A DNA stretch of 64,000 nucleotides from Methanooceanicella nereidis (lineage in GTDB: Archaea; Halobacteriota; Methanocellia; Methanocellales; Methanocellaceae): NCBI RefSeq assembly GCF_021023085.1, contig NZ_PGCK01000013.1, forward strand, positions 1-64,000, in the 5' to 3' direction. This document shows positions 37,879 through 47,165 of this stretch, in pieces. A program made the position numbers and the translations under genes. Position 1 is the first letter of the stretch. Every line of letters starts with the position of its first letter. Under the pieces are notes generated by a model. The model had not been told where the DNA came from. It did not search any database and saw only the letters and a program-made list of their open reading frames with translations.

Positions 37879-39156
37879 TCATTCATCCCGATCGTTCTCC
37901 AGGGCTTCCTTTACAAGCTTTATGGCACACAGGTCCCCGCACATTGAGCAGGCTTCGCTCGTCGTCATACGCGTTTCCCGGATATGGCGTGCTTTTTTAC
38001 CATCGATGGCGAGCCCGTACTGTTTTTCCCAGTCGAGTTTGCTCCTTGCCACGGACATTTCCAGGTCCATCGCTCTTGCCCGGTCTTTTTGTGACTCCTT
38101 GACAGTATCGGCGACATGGGCTGCTATCTTTGTGATTATAGTCCCTTCCCGTATGTCGTCGGCAGTCGGCAGGGCAAGGTGCTCCGACGGCGTCACCATG
38201 CACAGGAAATCAGCGCCGTACATACCTGCGATAGAACCGCCGATAGCACCCACTATATGATCGTAGCCCGGCGCGATGTCGGTCACAAGCGGTCCCAGCA
38301 GATACAACGGGGCGCCCTTTGTTAATTTTTTCATGGCTTCTACGCTCATTCCTATCTCGTCGATAGGCACATGCCCGGGTCCTTCCACTATCGACTGAAC
38401 GTCCTTTTCCCTGCACTGTGATACAAGCTCTCCGAGCGTGATTATTTCCATGAACTCCGCCCGGTCCGTGGCGTCGGCCATGCATCCCGGCCTCATCCCG
38501 TCTCCAAGGCTTATTGTAAGGTCGTATTCCTGCGCGATCTCAAGCAGGTAGTCAAACTCTTCATAGAACGGGTTCTCTGCATCATTATACAGCATCCATG
38601 CCATTGTGAAAGAGCCACCCCTGCTGACGATATTCAGAAGCCGCTGGTCTTTCTTTAGCCTTGATATAGAGTTCCTGTTGATACCCGCATGTATCGTGAC
38701 AAAGTCAACTCCCTCACGGGCATGCTCTCTGACGGAATTGAACATGTCATCGGAAGTCATGTCGACGACTTTCTTATGTTTCCTTGCAGCGTGGTACACA
38801 GGTACGGTGCCGACAGGCACGCTCATTTCCTCTGTCAGACCTCTGCGCACAGCATCGATATTTTTACCTGTGGAAAGGTCCATTACCGCATCTGCACCAT
38901 ACTCGACTGCTACCCTGGCTTTATGCAGCTCTCCTTCAGGGTTATCGTAATCCTTTGATGTGCCCACGTTCGCATTTATCTTTGTGGACATGCAGCTTCC
39001 CACAGCCCTTACAGGGAAATCCCTTCCGAGGTTCTTCGGCATGGAGACCTGACCGGAAATAATAAGCCTTCTCAGCTTTTCCGGGTCAATGCCCTCGTTT
39101 TTAGCGGCCTTTATAATATCATCTGTAAGTCCTTTTTTTGCATCCCGTATCAACAT
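37879..39156 (-). CDS. thiC: Phosphomethylpyrimidine synthase ThiC
   Basis: The 425-residue radical SAM enzyme turns aminoimidazole ribotide into hydroxymethylpyrimidine phosphate for thiamine. Seen: [46 protein letters not shown] and the C-terminal cluster motif CSMCGDLC (CxxCx4C) about 20 residues from the end. ATG 39156 with GGAG upstream is preferred over ATG 39183. No TPP riboswitch fits in the short upstream region. cfbA is cotranscribed downstream. Confidence 0.97.
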   Translation of the reverse strand: MLIRDAKKGLTDDIIKAAKNEGIDPEKLRRLIISGQVSMPKNLGRDFPVRAVGSCMSTKINANVGTSKDYDNPEGELHKARVAVEYGADAVMDLSTGKNIDAVRRGLTEEMSVPVGTVPVYHAARKHKKVVDMTSDDMFNSVREHAREGVDFVTIHAGINRNSISRLKKDQRLLNIVSRGGSFTMAWMLYNDAENPFYEEFDYLLEIAQEYDLTISLGDGMRPGCMADATDRAEFMEIITLGELVSQCREKDVQSIVEGPGHVPIDEIGMSVEAMKKLTKGAPLYLLGPLVTDIAPGYDHIVGAIGGSIAGMYGADFLCMVTPSEHLALPTADDIREGTIITKIAAHVADTVKESQKDRARAMDLEMSVARSKLDWEKQYGLAIDGKKARHIRETRMTTSEACSMCGDLCAIKLVKEALENDRDE

Positions 39157-39184
39157 GATGGCCTTTCTCCGCAATAAGCACAAC

Positions 39185-39197
39185 TTTATAATATAAA
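39185..39197. promoter_or_regulatory. Shared TATA box for divergent thiC and MBL genes
   Basis: TTTATAATATAAA is nearly palindromic and lies about 30 bases from both ATG 39228 (rightward) and ATG 39156 (leftward). The spacing suggests short or absent leaders on both transcripts. Confidence 0.5.
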
Positions 39198-39227
39198 ACG
39201 TTATACACCATGTGAGGCATTGTTAAA

Positions 39228-39851
39228 ATGCGGATCACAAACGTTAACGGAGTCTTTTATGATTCCAACGCATATTTAATTGACGCAAAACGTAAAATCC
39301 TTGTGGACGCGGGGATCGACGGAAAGAGGGTGCTGAAAAGCCTTCCGCAAGACCTCCAGCTTATTGTGCTGACACATTGCCACTATGACCATATTTCCGC
39401 GGTGCCTGACATCGTGGCGGCTACCGGGGCTAAGGTGGCGATGCATAAGGACGATATTCCGTTAATAAGGAGTAAAAAGCTGAGCGCATCCGCGATGTTT
39501 GGCGTTGGATCTCCGGAACTGAAGATAGACATCCCCCTTAATAATGATGATACCATAGACCTTGGAGACTGCTCATTAAAGGTCATCCATACGCCCGGAC
39601 ACAGTCCAGGAAGCATTTGCCTGTATGATGAGAGCACTAAGGAGCTATTCACAGGGGATACCGTTTTTGAGGGCGGAAGCTTCGGAAGGACTGATATCGG
39701 CGGAAATCCGGAACATCTGATAAATTCCCTGGAGAACCTGACAAAGCTGGATGTATCCGCTTTCTACCCGGGACACGGTAACATTGTCACAGAAAATGCG
39801 AACGGCTGGATAAAAGCGTCGTATGTAAATGCTAAACGTATGATCTTTTAA
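39228..39851 (+). CDS. Metallo-beta-lactamase-fold hydrolase
   Basis: The 207-residue protein carries all metal motifs of the fold: THCHYDH (about 46-52), HTPGHSPGS (about 122-130), FTGDTVF (about 140-146) and a terminal PGHG (about 183-186). The size and the GGSFGRTDIGG loop resemble glyoxalase II-like hydrolases acting on small thioesters or related compounds, but the substrate is not predictable. It is divergent from thiC with a shared promoter region. Confidence 0.9.
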   Translation: MRITNVNGVFYDSNAYLIDAKRKILVDAGIDGKRVLKSLPQDLQLIVLTHCHYDHISAVPDIVAATGAKVAMHKDDIPLIRSKKLSASAMFGVGSPELKIDIPLNNDDTIDLGDCSLKVIHTPGHSPGSICLYDESTKELFTGDTVFEGGSFGRTDIGGNPEHLINSLENLTKLDVSAFYPGHGNIVTENANGWIKASYVNAKRMIF

Positions 39852-39956
39852 AAAAAGACGTTTTTAGAAGGGTATAAGCCTTTCATGGATCTTTTATCAA
39901 GGCTTACCCCTCGTTTTGCATTTTTGTTTTTGCGTTTTTCATTTTTCAGGTGGTTT

Positions 39957-41276
39957 TTACTTCTTTCTGCTGATGTAGAATATAGCTCCCAGCAGGGCGA
40001 TCACGGCGATTATCGCGACGAATCCCGGAGACTGGGTCTGTGCCGGAGTGGACGGTGCATCTGTCGGGCTAACGACGGGGTCCGTCTCATTACCCGCGCT
40101 TGCGGTTCCGTCACCCGCAGCGGATTGTTTGTCCAGCGTCACGTCGAAGCCGGTAACATCCCCATTGACCTCTACGGCCAGCGTCTTTGAGGCATATCCG
40201 TCCGCGCTCACAAGCATATCATATTTTCCGAATGCCATGTCCGCGAACATATACGCGCCCTTATCATCCGTCTTCTGGGTCAGGTAGTCGAGCACTACTG
40301 CAGCACCGGCTATGGGGGAGCCGTCAGTGTCCTTGACCATACCAGATACGCGGTATGTCGCGGGTGCTCCTGCCACTTCCGTGATAGTCTCTATAAGCTG
40401 TCCATTTTCATCGTACACTACGGATGTATCTGAGGGCGGGTAGATGTACGTGTAATCAAACGTATAGAAGGTCCTCAGGGAGCCCGTATTGTAATCATTG
40501 TTCGATGGCACAGGCGTTGCCGTTGGGTCCGGAGTAGGTGTTGCGGTTGGGTCCGGGGTCGGTGTTGCCGTCGGGTCCGGGGTCGGTGTCGGGGTGGCGC
40601 TCGGGTCCGGCGTCGGCGTTACGGTCGGGTCCGGCGTCGGCGTTACGGTCGGGTCCGGCGTCGGTGTCGGTGTCGGTGTCGGGTCCGGCGTGTAGCTATA
40701 ATCTACCGATAATACGTGAGCACCGGTGACCTGATTGCGGTTGTTAATGACAAGCACTGGACCTATGGCTTTAAATCCGTTTGAGGAATAGGTCTGGCTC
40801 CATGATGTGGATCCTCTCTGTATCTTGTAGTTGATATTATTGCCGTCTGTCGACTCGATTGTGACAGTATAGGTGCCTATTACCGCTCCGCTTCTATCCG
40901 AGTCCTGAACGTGTATACCGGAGCCAGGGCCTTCGTTTATCGTAACACCGAAGGATGATAGATACCCGCACGTACGGAAATCATTGGTATTGGCAGAATT
41001 GCTTGATGTCACACCGACGTATATATCCGAAAGGTTACTGTCAAGTCTGAACGTTATTACTGTCCTGAACCTTGAAGCCCCTTCGGGGTTAACTACATAC
41101 CATGCATATACTGGATTTATTGCCTGGCCTGATGCGATCCCGTCGTCCAGGATTATAGGTCCCTGACTGGACCAGCCGGCCAGCGTGTTTGTAGGGATGG
41201 ATGCCGCATTAGCGACAAATACCGTTGCGAGCACCATCATCACGATCATTGCAAGAGATATTATTGCTCTCTTCAT
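39957..41276 (-). CDS. PGF-CTERM surface protein with Pro/Thr stalk
   Basis: The 439-residue protein has a signal peptide ([23 protein letters not shown]). A ~190-residue N-terminal beta domain follows, then a PDPT(V/A)TPT stalk of about 60 residues. A carboxypeptidase-regulatory-like beta-sandwich comes next ([25 protein letters not shown]...[12 protein letters not shown]). It ends in a Thr/Pro spacer and a PGF-CTERM tripartite tail (SPGF, hydrophobic helix, RKK). The tail predicts anchoring by an archaeosortase. ATG 41276 has AAAGGAGG upstream; ATG 41297 is less likely. The repetitive stalk lies at 40498-40695. Confidence 0.85.
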   Translation of the reverse strand: MKRAIISLAMIVMMVLATVFVANAASIPTNTLAGWSSQGPIILDDGIASGQAINPVYAWYVVNPEGASRFRTVITFRLDSNLSDIYVGVTSSNSANTNDFRTCGYLSSFGVTINEGPGSGIHVQDSDRSGAVIGTYTVTIESTDGNNINYKIQRGSTSWSQTYSSNGFKAIGPVLVINNRNQVTGAHVLSVDYSYTPDPTPTPTPTPDPTVTPTPDPTVTPTPDPSATPTPTPDPTATPTPDPTATPTPDPTATPVPSNNDYNTGSLRTFYTFDYTYIYPPSDTSVVYDENGQLIETITEVAGAPATYRVSGMVKDTDGSPIAGAAVVLDYLTQKTDDKGAYMFADMAFGKYDMLVSADGYASKTLAVEVNGDVTGFDVTLDKQSAAGDGTASAGNETDPVVSPTDAPSTPAQTQSPGFVAIIAVIALLGAIFYISRKK

Positions 41277-41859
41277 CTTTTTCCTCCTTTTGTTCAATTA
41301 ATTAATAGGTAACGGGTTTTATCCCTAGCAACTGTCTATATTTGGTCAAGTTATCAAGCGTTATTAATGAAAAAAACGAAATTACTTGCTTACATCAGTA
41401 TAATAAGCGATTTATAAATAAAATATAAATAAAAAAGTTCTTGCTAAGACGGTGTTATTTTATTTTAAAAATAAATAAATAAAAAATATATTAAATATAT
41501 AAAAAACTTTATATATTAAATAAATTATTAATATAAATCAACTGAAATTATCAAGAGTCCGGACAAAGCCTGTCAATATGCCTATATAAATATTTTGTTA
41601 AAGAAATACTGAGATATATAACGACATTATACCTGAATATACTTTGAATTGCTCCAAAACGCCATAGGACAGCGTAAAAAATAAAACGCATAATGTATAA
41701 GCGCTTTTTAAAATTATTTTAATTTTATGGGTTATAAATAATATAATTTTCAATATAAGACCGATTTTTCTTTTATTTTATCATATATAATTCGCTAAAT
41801 ATAAGAACAATATTAATGCTCTTCAAACTAAAATTTTTAATAAAAAAAAGTAGATTACT
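41277..41859. other. Very AT-rich intergenic region
   Basis: No gene is seen over about 580 bp. From 41395 to 41830 the DNA is dominated by A/T with many TATA-like runs (for example tatataaaaaactttatatat near 41495-41515). It separates the leftward surface protein from the rightward Lrp gene and may hold their promoters. It could also be a curved or nucleosome-like binding region. Confidence 0.5.
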
Positions 41860-42345
41860 ATGGCATACAAATCTATTAATGACCTGGACGCTGTCGATAT
41901 TAAGATCATCGAGAGATTATGCAAAGACGCAAGCGCCTCATTATCGGATATCGCTGAGGAGTTAGGGGTATCTGCCTCAACCGTCCATAAGCGCATAAAC
42001 CAGTTAAAGGAGAATAATATCATAGAAAGGTTTACGATATTATTCGATCCGGCGATACTTAACTTGAGGACTGTGGCCTTTGTAGGTATAGAGCTGGAAA
42101 GAGACGCGCTGATGGGTAAGAAGAAGGAAGAGGTCCTTAGCGAACTCTCAAAGATACCTTATGTGCTCGAGATCCATGAGACACTGGCCCCGTTCGATCT
42201 TATTCTTAAGCTTCGGACCAAGAACGTCGAAAAGTTACGGAGCGTCATCACTAATATAGCATCGATAGACGGCATCATGGCCACTAACACCATACTTACC
42301 ACAAACAGGATCATGGAGCGTTTTATCGAGATACCGCCGGGATAA
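41860..42345 (+). CDS. Lrp/AsnC-family regulator, paralogue 1
   Basis: The 161-residue regulator has an N-terminal winged helix (LDAVDIKIIERL ... LSDIAEELGVSASTVHKRINQLKENNII) and a C-terminal RAM-like domain (VAFVGIELERDALMGKKKEEV ... FDLILKLRTKNVEKL). The regulator at 44298 is a clear paralogue, sharing IIERFTILFDP and TNTILTT. The ligand and targets are unknown. A GT4 gene lies between the two on the opposite strand, pointing to local duplication around it. Confidence 0.92.
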   Translation: MAYKSINDLDAVDIKIIERLCKDASASLSDIAEELGVSASTVHKRINQLKENNIIERFTILFDPAILNLRTVAFVGIELERDALMGKKKEEVLSELSKIPYVLEIHETLAPFDLILKLRTKNVEKLRSVITNIASIDGIMATNTILTTNRIMERFIEIPPG

Positions 42346-42592
42346 CAGAATAATTACAATCATATGATATTGATGCCGGGAGTATGCCATAGTCCCTAAA
42401 ATTTTCACCCATTATTTTCTTCACAGCAAAGCGCGCAAAGGCAAAAAAATGAACACAAATGATTTTTTAGTTATCTGATCATTTAAAATATCCTTAACGT
42501 ACATTATTCGCCTTATTGTCCCCGGTAGTGAAAATGAAAATGGAACGATTATTGACGGAAAGCCTGTTTTAACTGAAAGTCATTGATGATTT

Positions 42593-43759
42593 TCAATTCA
42601 GTATATCCTGATAGACTTTTATCATCCTGGACACGTTATTCTCCCACGTATAATCCTTTAAAGCACTCTTCATAGCATTTTCAGCGAACTGTCTCGATGT
42701 ATCCGGATCATCAAGAAGGGAAGCCACCGACCTGGCTAATACTGCCGGATCCTCGCAGTTGATGATAACTCCTCTGCCATTGCCCAGGAATCTCTTTGCC
42801 CAGGAGGTGTTACCGCAGATGATCGGTTTTTTCATCGCCATATACTCAAACAGTTTAAGAGGATTGAAATAATTTGACACCCCGTTTGACGGGTATGGTG
42901 CCAGGGCTACATCGAACATCTCAACGTATTTGGGGACCTCCATGTAAGGCACTGAGCCGGGCATGATAATATAAGGATCCAGCCCCTTATTATGGACCTC
43001 GGACTTTATGTTCTCATACTCATGGCCGCTCCCGACTATGAACAATATAGTATCTTCTCTAGTTTTTATGAGGCGTGCCATCATTTCGATGGCGAATTGA
43101 ACTCCATGCCAGGGCCGGAAGCCGCCGACGAACCCTAGCACTTTTTTATCCGGGATGCCGAATCTATCACGTAACTGATCGGCTTCCCTCCGGAATTTTC
43201 CCGGCGAGAAAAGGGAGGTGTTAACTCCGTTGTAGACCACGCTTATATTTTCTGCAGGAGCGCCATATTTTGATGAGACGAGATCCTTTAGCTCATCGCT
43301 GACCACGACTATCCGGTCAAATCGCCTCAGGTTATTTTTTAATTCCTGCTGCGCCGCCCAGTATACCGGGCCCGGCATGCTGCGCATCCGTGCCTGCTCC
43401 TCAAGCAACGGGCCGTTTATCTCGCACACCTTCTTCCCTTTGATGAACCGGAACATTAACAGTTCCTGAGCGAGATCGAGCCTCCAGTGAATAATATCCT
43501 GAGATGCCCCTAAAAGCTTAAGCTGGGCGGAAGTTGAAAAATGGTACATGTTAAGAGCAGGGTTCCCGTATGTGCTCCCGGTCTCATGAATGTTCACATC
43601 TTCGTTATAATACTCTCCCGAGACGTACGGCACATAAGCCCTTATCCGGGCATGCTTCGAAAGGTTCGTTATGAACTCGTGAAGATGTGTAGGGCTGCCT
43701 GCTTTCCACTCTCCAAGCGGGACTTTTGCGCAAACGGCTATATCCTTATCCAGCATCAT
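42593..43759 (-). CDS. Glycosyltransferase family 4
   Basis: The 388-residue GT-B enzyme has PLGEWKAGSPTHLHEFI in the acceptor domain and VVYNGVNTSLFSPGKF, VLGFVGGFRPWHGVQFAIEMMA, FIVGSGHE and FNPLKLFEYMAMKKPIICG in the donor domain. It is probably another surface-glycan enzyme, but it stands outside the main island, flanked by Lrp genes. The ATG at 43759 follows no strong Shine-Dalgarno sequence. Confidence 0.9.
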   Translation of the reverse strand: MMLDKDIAVCAKVPLGEWKAGSPTHLHEFITNLSKHARIRAYVPYVSGEYYNEDVNIHETGSTYGNPALNMYHFSTSAQLKLLGASQDIIHWRLDLAQELLMFRFIKGKKVCEINGPLLEEQARMRSMPGPVYWAAQQELKNNLRRFDRIVVVSDELKDLVSSKYGAPAENISVVYNGVNTSLFSPGKFRREADQLRDRFGIPDKKVLGFVGGFRPWHGVQFAIEMMARLIKTREDTILFIVGSGHEYENIKSEVHNKGLDPYIIMPGSVPYMEVPKYVEMFDVALAPYPSNGVSNYFNPLKLFEYMAMKKPIICGNTSWAKRFLGNGRGVIINCEDPAVLARSVASLLDDPDTSRQFAENAMKSALKDYTWENNVSRMIKVYQDILN

Positions 43760-43984
43760 TGTAAATAAGCAAGCCCTTAACTAAATATTTTAAACGATAT
43801 ATAAGCGGTTTGGGGCTGAAATAGTTATTTTTTGGCAAATGGACCAGGGATTTATCAGTAAGATAGCGGTAAGAACGTAAAGTATTAATCACCATTGCCG
43901 GATATGATAAAAGATAAGATAAACGTACACATAACAATAAAAAATAAATATGACTCTTCTGCGTTTTTAAGGGGACTTATTTTA

Positions 43985-44075
43985 AGTTGTTTCGGGGGGC
44001 GGGTAAGCACAGATCTCACAGAGACACAGAAGAGCCGAAAACAATATTTTAAAAAAATTTTTTTATAAGACTATC
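43985..44075. repeat. Degenerate fragment resembling the dispersed repeat
   Basis: The text aagcacagatctcacagagacacag, followed by an A/T run, loosely matches the end of copies A-C (acacataacctcacagaaacacgg plus A/T run). Only about 60 bases are involved and the match is imperfect. The remainder of the gap 43760-44297 is AT-rich with no gene. A TATA-like tract (tttatatagc near 44231) precedes the Lrp paralogue. Confidence 0.35.
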
Positions 44076-44297
44076 ACAATACCGGCTACATAAAAAATTA
44101 AATTTGTTGTTATATCACGAAATAAAGCATATTATCAAAATATAACATAACGCGCATTCAAATATGTATATATAGTCACACTAAATTTTTTATTAGAATT
44201 GCTTACAATTTGATAATTATTTTACTAAATAAAGAAAGATTTATATAGCTATAACAAGCAATTAGTTATGTTACTACGACGGAAGACAGTGAATTCA

Positions 44298-44810
44298 ATG
44301 AGCACCAAATTTAAGGGAAACCTGGACGAAACAGACTTATTCATCATTAAAAGACTCTGCGAAGACAGTAACACATCTCTCGCAAGTATCGGCGATGAAT
44401 TAAACGTCTCTCCATCGACGATACATAAACGCATTTGCCGTCTTAAGGAAGGGGGAATAATAGAGAGATTCACCATTCTTTTCGATCCCTCGATCTTAAA
44501 CTTAAAGACCATAGCATTTATCGGTATCGAACTGGAACGTAGCGCCCTTGTCGGAAAGAAAAAAGATGAGGTCATTAGTAAGCTTTTATCAATGCAGGAA
44601 GTGCTGGAGATCCACGAAACGCTTGAACCGTTCGATCTTTTACTAAAGCTGAGGACTGAAAATGTGGACTTTTTAAGGGAGATCATAGGAGACATCTCCA
44701 CGATAGAGGGAGTACACACCACCAATACGATCCTTACAACAAAGAAGATCCTTGAGACGCCGTTAAAGTATGAGACCATAAAAGATCTTGGAGACATAAG
44801 ACGTGGATAA
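44298..44810 (+). CDS. Lrp/AsnC-family regulator, paralogue 2
   Basis: The 170-residue regulator has a winged helix (LDETDLFIIKRL ... ASIGDELNVSPSTIHKRICRL) and an effector domain very close to paralogue 1 (IAFIGIELERSALVGKKKDEV, LEIHETLEPFDLLLKLRTENV). ATG 44298 is chosen because it aligns with the N-terminus of paralogue 1. ATG 44268 would add ten unrelated residues. The recognition helices differ at several positions, so the DNA targets may differ while the ligand domain is conserved. Confidence 0.92.
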   Translation: MSTKFKGNLDETDLFIIKRLCEDSNTSLASIGDELNVSPSTIHKRICRLKEGGIIERFTILFDPSILNLKTIAFIGIELERSALVGKKKDEVISKLLSMQEVLEIHETLEPFDLLLKLRTENVDFLREIIGDISTIEGVHTTNTILTTKKILETPLKYETIKDLGDIRRG

Positions 44811-44913
44811 AAGTAAAGAAAGATCATTTGCCAGGGCATTTAAAGAGCGTTTTGAATCATATAAGGCCGGATATGAGGCGCGAAGCACTCAAAAAATAAA
44901 GCCCGGCCAATAA
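44803..44913 (+). CDS. Possible 36-residue basic peptide
   Basis: A short GTG frame overlaps the end of the Lrp gene by 8 bp and reads VDKSKERSFARAFKERFE then SYKAGYEARSTQKIKPGQ. GGAG stands nine bases before the GTG and the composition is helical and charged. It is too short to be sure; it could be a translationally coupled small protein or chance. Confidence 0.3.
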   Translation: MDKSKERSFARAFKERFESYKAGYEARSTQKIKPGQ

Positions 44914-44992
44914 AAGAAAATTTTTTATCAGGGCATAAAAAAGATAAAATCATTGTTCTGATCTATTTAAATAAAAAACATATAGAAAATAT

Positions 44993-45442
44993 CTAAAGTA
45001 TATCCGTGTACGCCATCTCGCGGATAGATTCCATTACTATAAGCGTATCCATTTCGCTTATACCCAGGGGCGCTATCTTATCGCTTATTATCCGTTTCAT
45101 CTCGTCATAGTCGCATGTTGCTATGAGGAATGTCAGATTATATTCGCCGCTCGTGTGATAGATCTGTAAGACGTTCTCTATGCGTAAGAGCTTTCGGGTG
45201 ACCTGGTCAAGCTTGCTCGGGTCCACCTTACACTGGATTATCGAATAGGAGTCAAGTCCGGCCTTCTTTTTATTGATTACGACAGTATAGCCCTTTATCA
45301 CACCATCTTCTTCCATGATGCCAATGCGGTCCCTTACGGTCGATTGAGCCCTGTCTATCTTTTTTGCGACTTCCTTGTAGGTCATTCTGCCGTTACGCTG
45401 CAATATATTTAGGATCTTTTTATTCATCTTATCGATCTTCAT
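44993..45442 (-). CDS. Lrp/AsnC-family regulator, third copy
   Basis: The 149-residue regulator is more distant from the other two: KMNKKILNILQRNGRMTYKEVAKKIDRAQSTVRDRIGIMEEDGVI, then SIIQCKVDPSKLDQVTRKLL and LTFLIATCDYDEM in the ligand domain. It is divergent from the two-domain KaiC gene at 45631 with 188 bp between them. That spacing makes the KaiC gene a plausible target, although no operator is identified. Confidence 0.9.
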   Translation of the reverse strand: MKIDKMNKKILNILQRNGRMTYKEVAKKIDRAQSTVRDRIGIMEEDGVIKGYTVVINKKKAGLDSYSIIQCKVDPSKLDQVTRKLLRIENVLQIYHTSGEYNLTFLIATCDYDEMKRIISDKIAPLGISEMDTLIVMESIREMAYTDIL

Positions 45443-45630
45443 CGCATCACACCTGGAAAAATATATGCAATAATATAATTAAGTAGTTATTAGTATATAT
45501 ACTCTTTTTTTAAAGCTAAGATGCTAACTTAATCAGGCATTATTAATCTATAAAAAATATCATAGTAATAATTATATATCACCCTGTTAAAAAGAGTATA
45601 GATTGTTCAAGATGCTCCGGAAGTTTACTA

Positions 45631-47088
45631 ATGGGTAGAGATACGGTTAACACCGGCATAGAAGGGATGGACGAGTTACTCGGGGGCGGCATACCAAAAG
45701 GCGCCACAGTGCTCATAAACGGCCCTCCCGGTGCCGGAAAGACGGTCATAGCGCTGGAATATGCGTTCAACCAGGCGAAAAAGGGTGAGCGTGTGCTATT
45801 CGTAAGCACCTGCGAGCCCATATACAAGATAAACAAATTCGCCTCCAGCCTTTCCTTCTACGACCTGGACCTTATCAGCGGCGGCATCAACATGGACTAC
45901 TATGGCCCCAAAGAAAAAAGAGGCTATGTAGAGTTCCAGGACTATTCCCTGGGCCAGATCTCCGACGAGCAATATGTAGGCGATTTTTTTGACGGCATTC
46001 AAAAAAAGGTGACCAGAAGAAGCTACGAACACCTCATTATTGACTCTATCACCTCTATCAATATGCTTCTGGGGAACGAGATAGAGAGGCGTAAAAAAAC
46101 TCTCCTGTTCAGCGCATGGGTATCGCGCATGGGATGCACGACATTGCTGACCTCAGAGGATTACGGAATATCGGGAACAGAAAGATTCCTATCGGATGCG
46201 GTCATCGACCTGGGGAGGTCGGAACTAAGATCTTCAAAATCAGGCTGCGGCAATATATCCGGCATGCATTTCCGTACTATAGAGGTCGCCAAGCTTCGCG
46301 GTAAAAGGCATATGTCAGGCAAGTATTTTTATAGCATTTCCAGCGACGGCATCAGGATAATCACACCCGGGAGTAAGCCGGCAGCCATGGAGGAGAATAC
46401 CGGCCTTACCGGCATAAAGGACCTGGACGAGAATATCGGAGGTGTCAGATATGGAAACATATGGCACATCAATACGGATGACGCCAGGACGTTTGATCCG
46501 ATTTTAGATACAATGGCCAGGGAGACTATCAGGTCCGGGGACGGCATTATATGGATAAGGCCGCAGGAAGATCAGTTTACGTCTATAGATATACTTAAAA
46601 GAAGGTTCGGGGAAGAAGTCATGAATGCCATAAATGAAAAGCGCTTTATCATGATAGACCCTGGCAGATCCGGGACGCCGAAAGACCTCAAGAATGTCGT
46701 CATAAACGTACCTGTCACGGACAAATTATTCTCCGAGCTCTCCGAACTGATAATATCGATCATGAGGCCGGGAGACGTCAGGTGGCGCGTCTATCTTGAC
46801 ATAGGAAGCCTGAACGGGTCGACCGGCAAAGAAGACGCTAAAAAATTCTATTCGGATATTTCTGCGTTCATCAGGAATAACGAAGAGATACTAATGACAT
46901 ACAAGGAAACATATGTTTCCGGCAGAGGGCTGCTGAACACCATAGAGTCCCGCTCCGACGGCATAATCGACGTCTGGAATAGCGGAGGGTACAGGCTTTT
47001 ACAGGTAAAGAAAGCCCCGGGTGCCATAAGCTTTGAGCCGTATGTGCTAAAAATGGAAGATGACCGGATCACTTTGTTCCCGTTTTGA
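45631..47088 (+). CDS. Two-domain KaiC-like protein with degenerate second domain
   Basis: The 485-residue protein starts with an intact RecA/KaiC domain: Walker A GPPGAGKT (31-38), Walker B HLIIDSIT near 130, and AKLRGKRHMSGKYF near 230. The second half begins like another KaiC domain (TGLTGIKDLDENIGGVRYGNIW). It then lacks any P-loop, with INTDDARTFD at the expected place, so it probably no longer binds ATP. GGAAGT precedes the ATG. It resembles circadian-like or archaeal signalling KaiC proteins in architecture only. It is divergent from an Lrp regulator. Confidence 0.85.
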   Translation: MGRDTVNTGIEGMDELLGGGIPKGATVLINGPPGAGKTVIALEYAFNQAKKGERVLFVSTCEPIYKINKFASSLSFYDLDLISGGINMDYYGPKEKRGYVEFQDYSLGQISDEQYVGDFFDGIQKKVTRRSYEHLIIDSITSINMLLGNEIERRKKTLLFSAWVSRMGCTTLLTSEDYGISGTERFLSDAVIDLGRSELRSSKSGCGNISGMHFRTIEVAKLRGKRHMSGKYFYSISSDGIRIITPGSKPAAMEENTGLTGIKDLDENIGGVRYGNIWHINTDDARTFDPILDTMARETIRSGDGIIWIRPQEDQFTSIDILKRRFGEEVMNAINEKRFIMIDPGRSGTPKDLKNVVINVPVTDKLFSELSELIISIMRPGDVRWRVYLDIGSLNGSTGKEDAKKFYSDISAFIRNNEEILMTYKETYVSGRGLLNTIESRSDGIIDVWNSGGYRLLQVKKAPGAISFEPYVLKMEDDRITLFPF

Positions 47089-47165
47089 TTTACGACTCCG
47101 GATACACAGGCTGATAGGCGTTCTATTGTTCATTGATGATATTTTAAAAAGATCAGCATGTCCGG

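Noticed and set aside
39157-39227. TPP riboswitch upstream of thiC
   Set aside because: The spacer is only 71 bp and lacks the THI-box sequence. The transcript is predicted to be nearly leaderless.
40498-40695. Val/Gly-rich frame opposite the stalk of the PGF-CTERM protein
   Set aside because: It is the antisense of the PDPTVTPT repeat and not a real gene.
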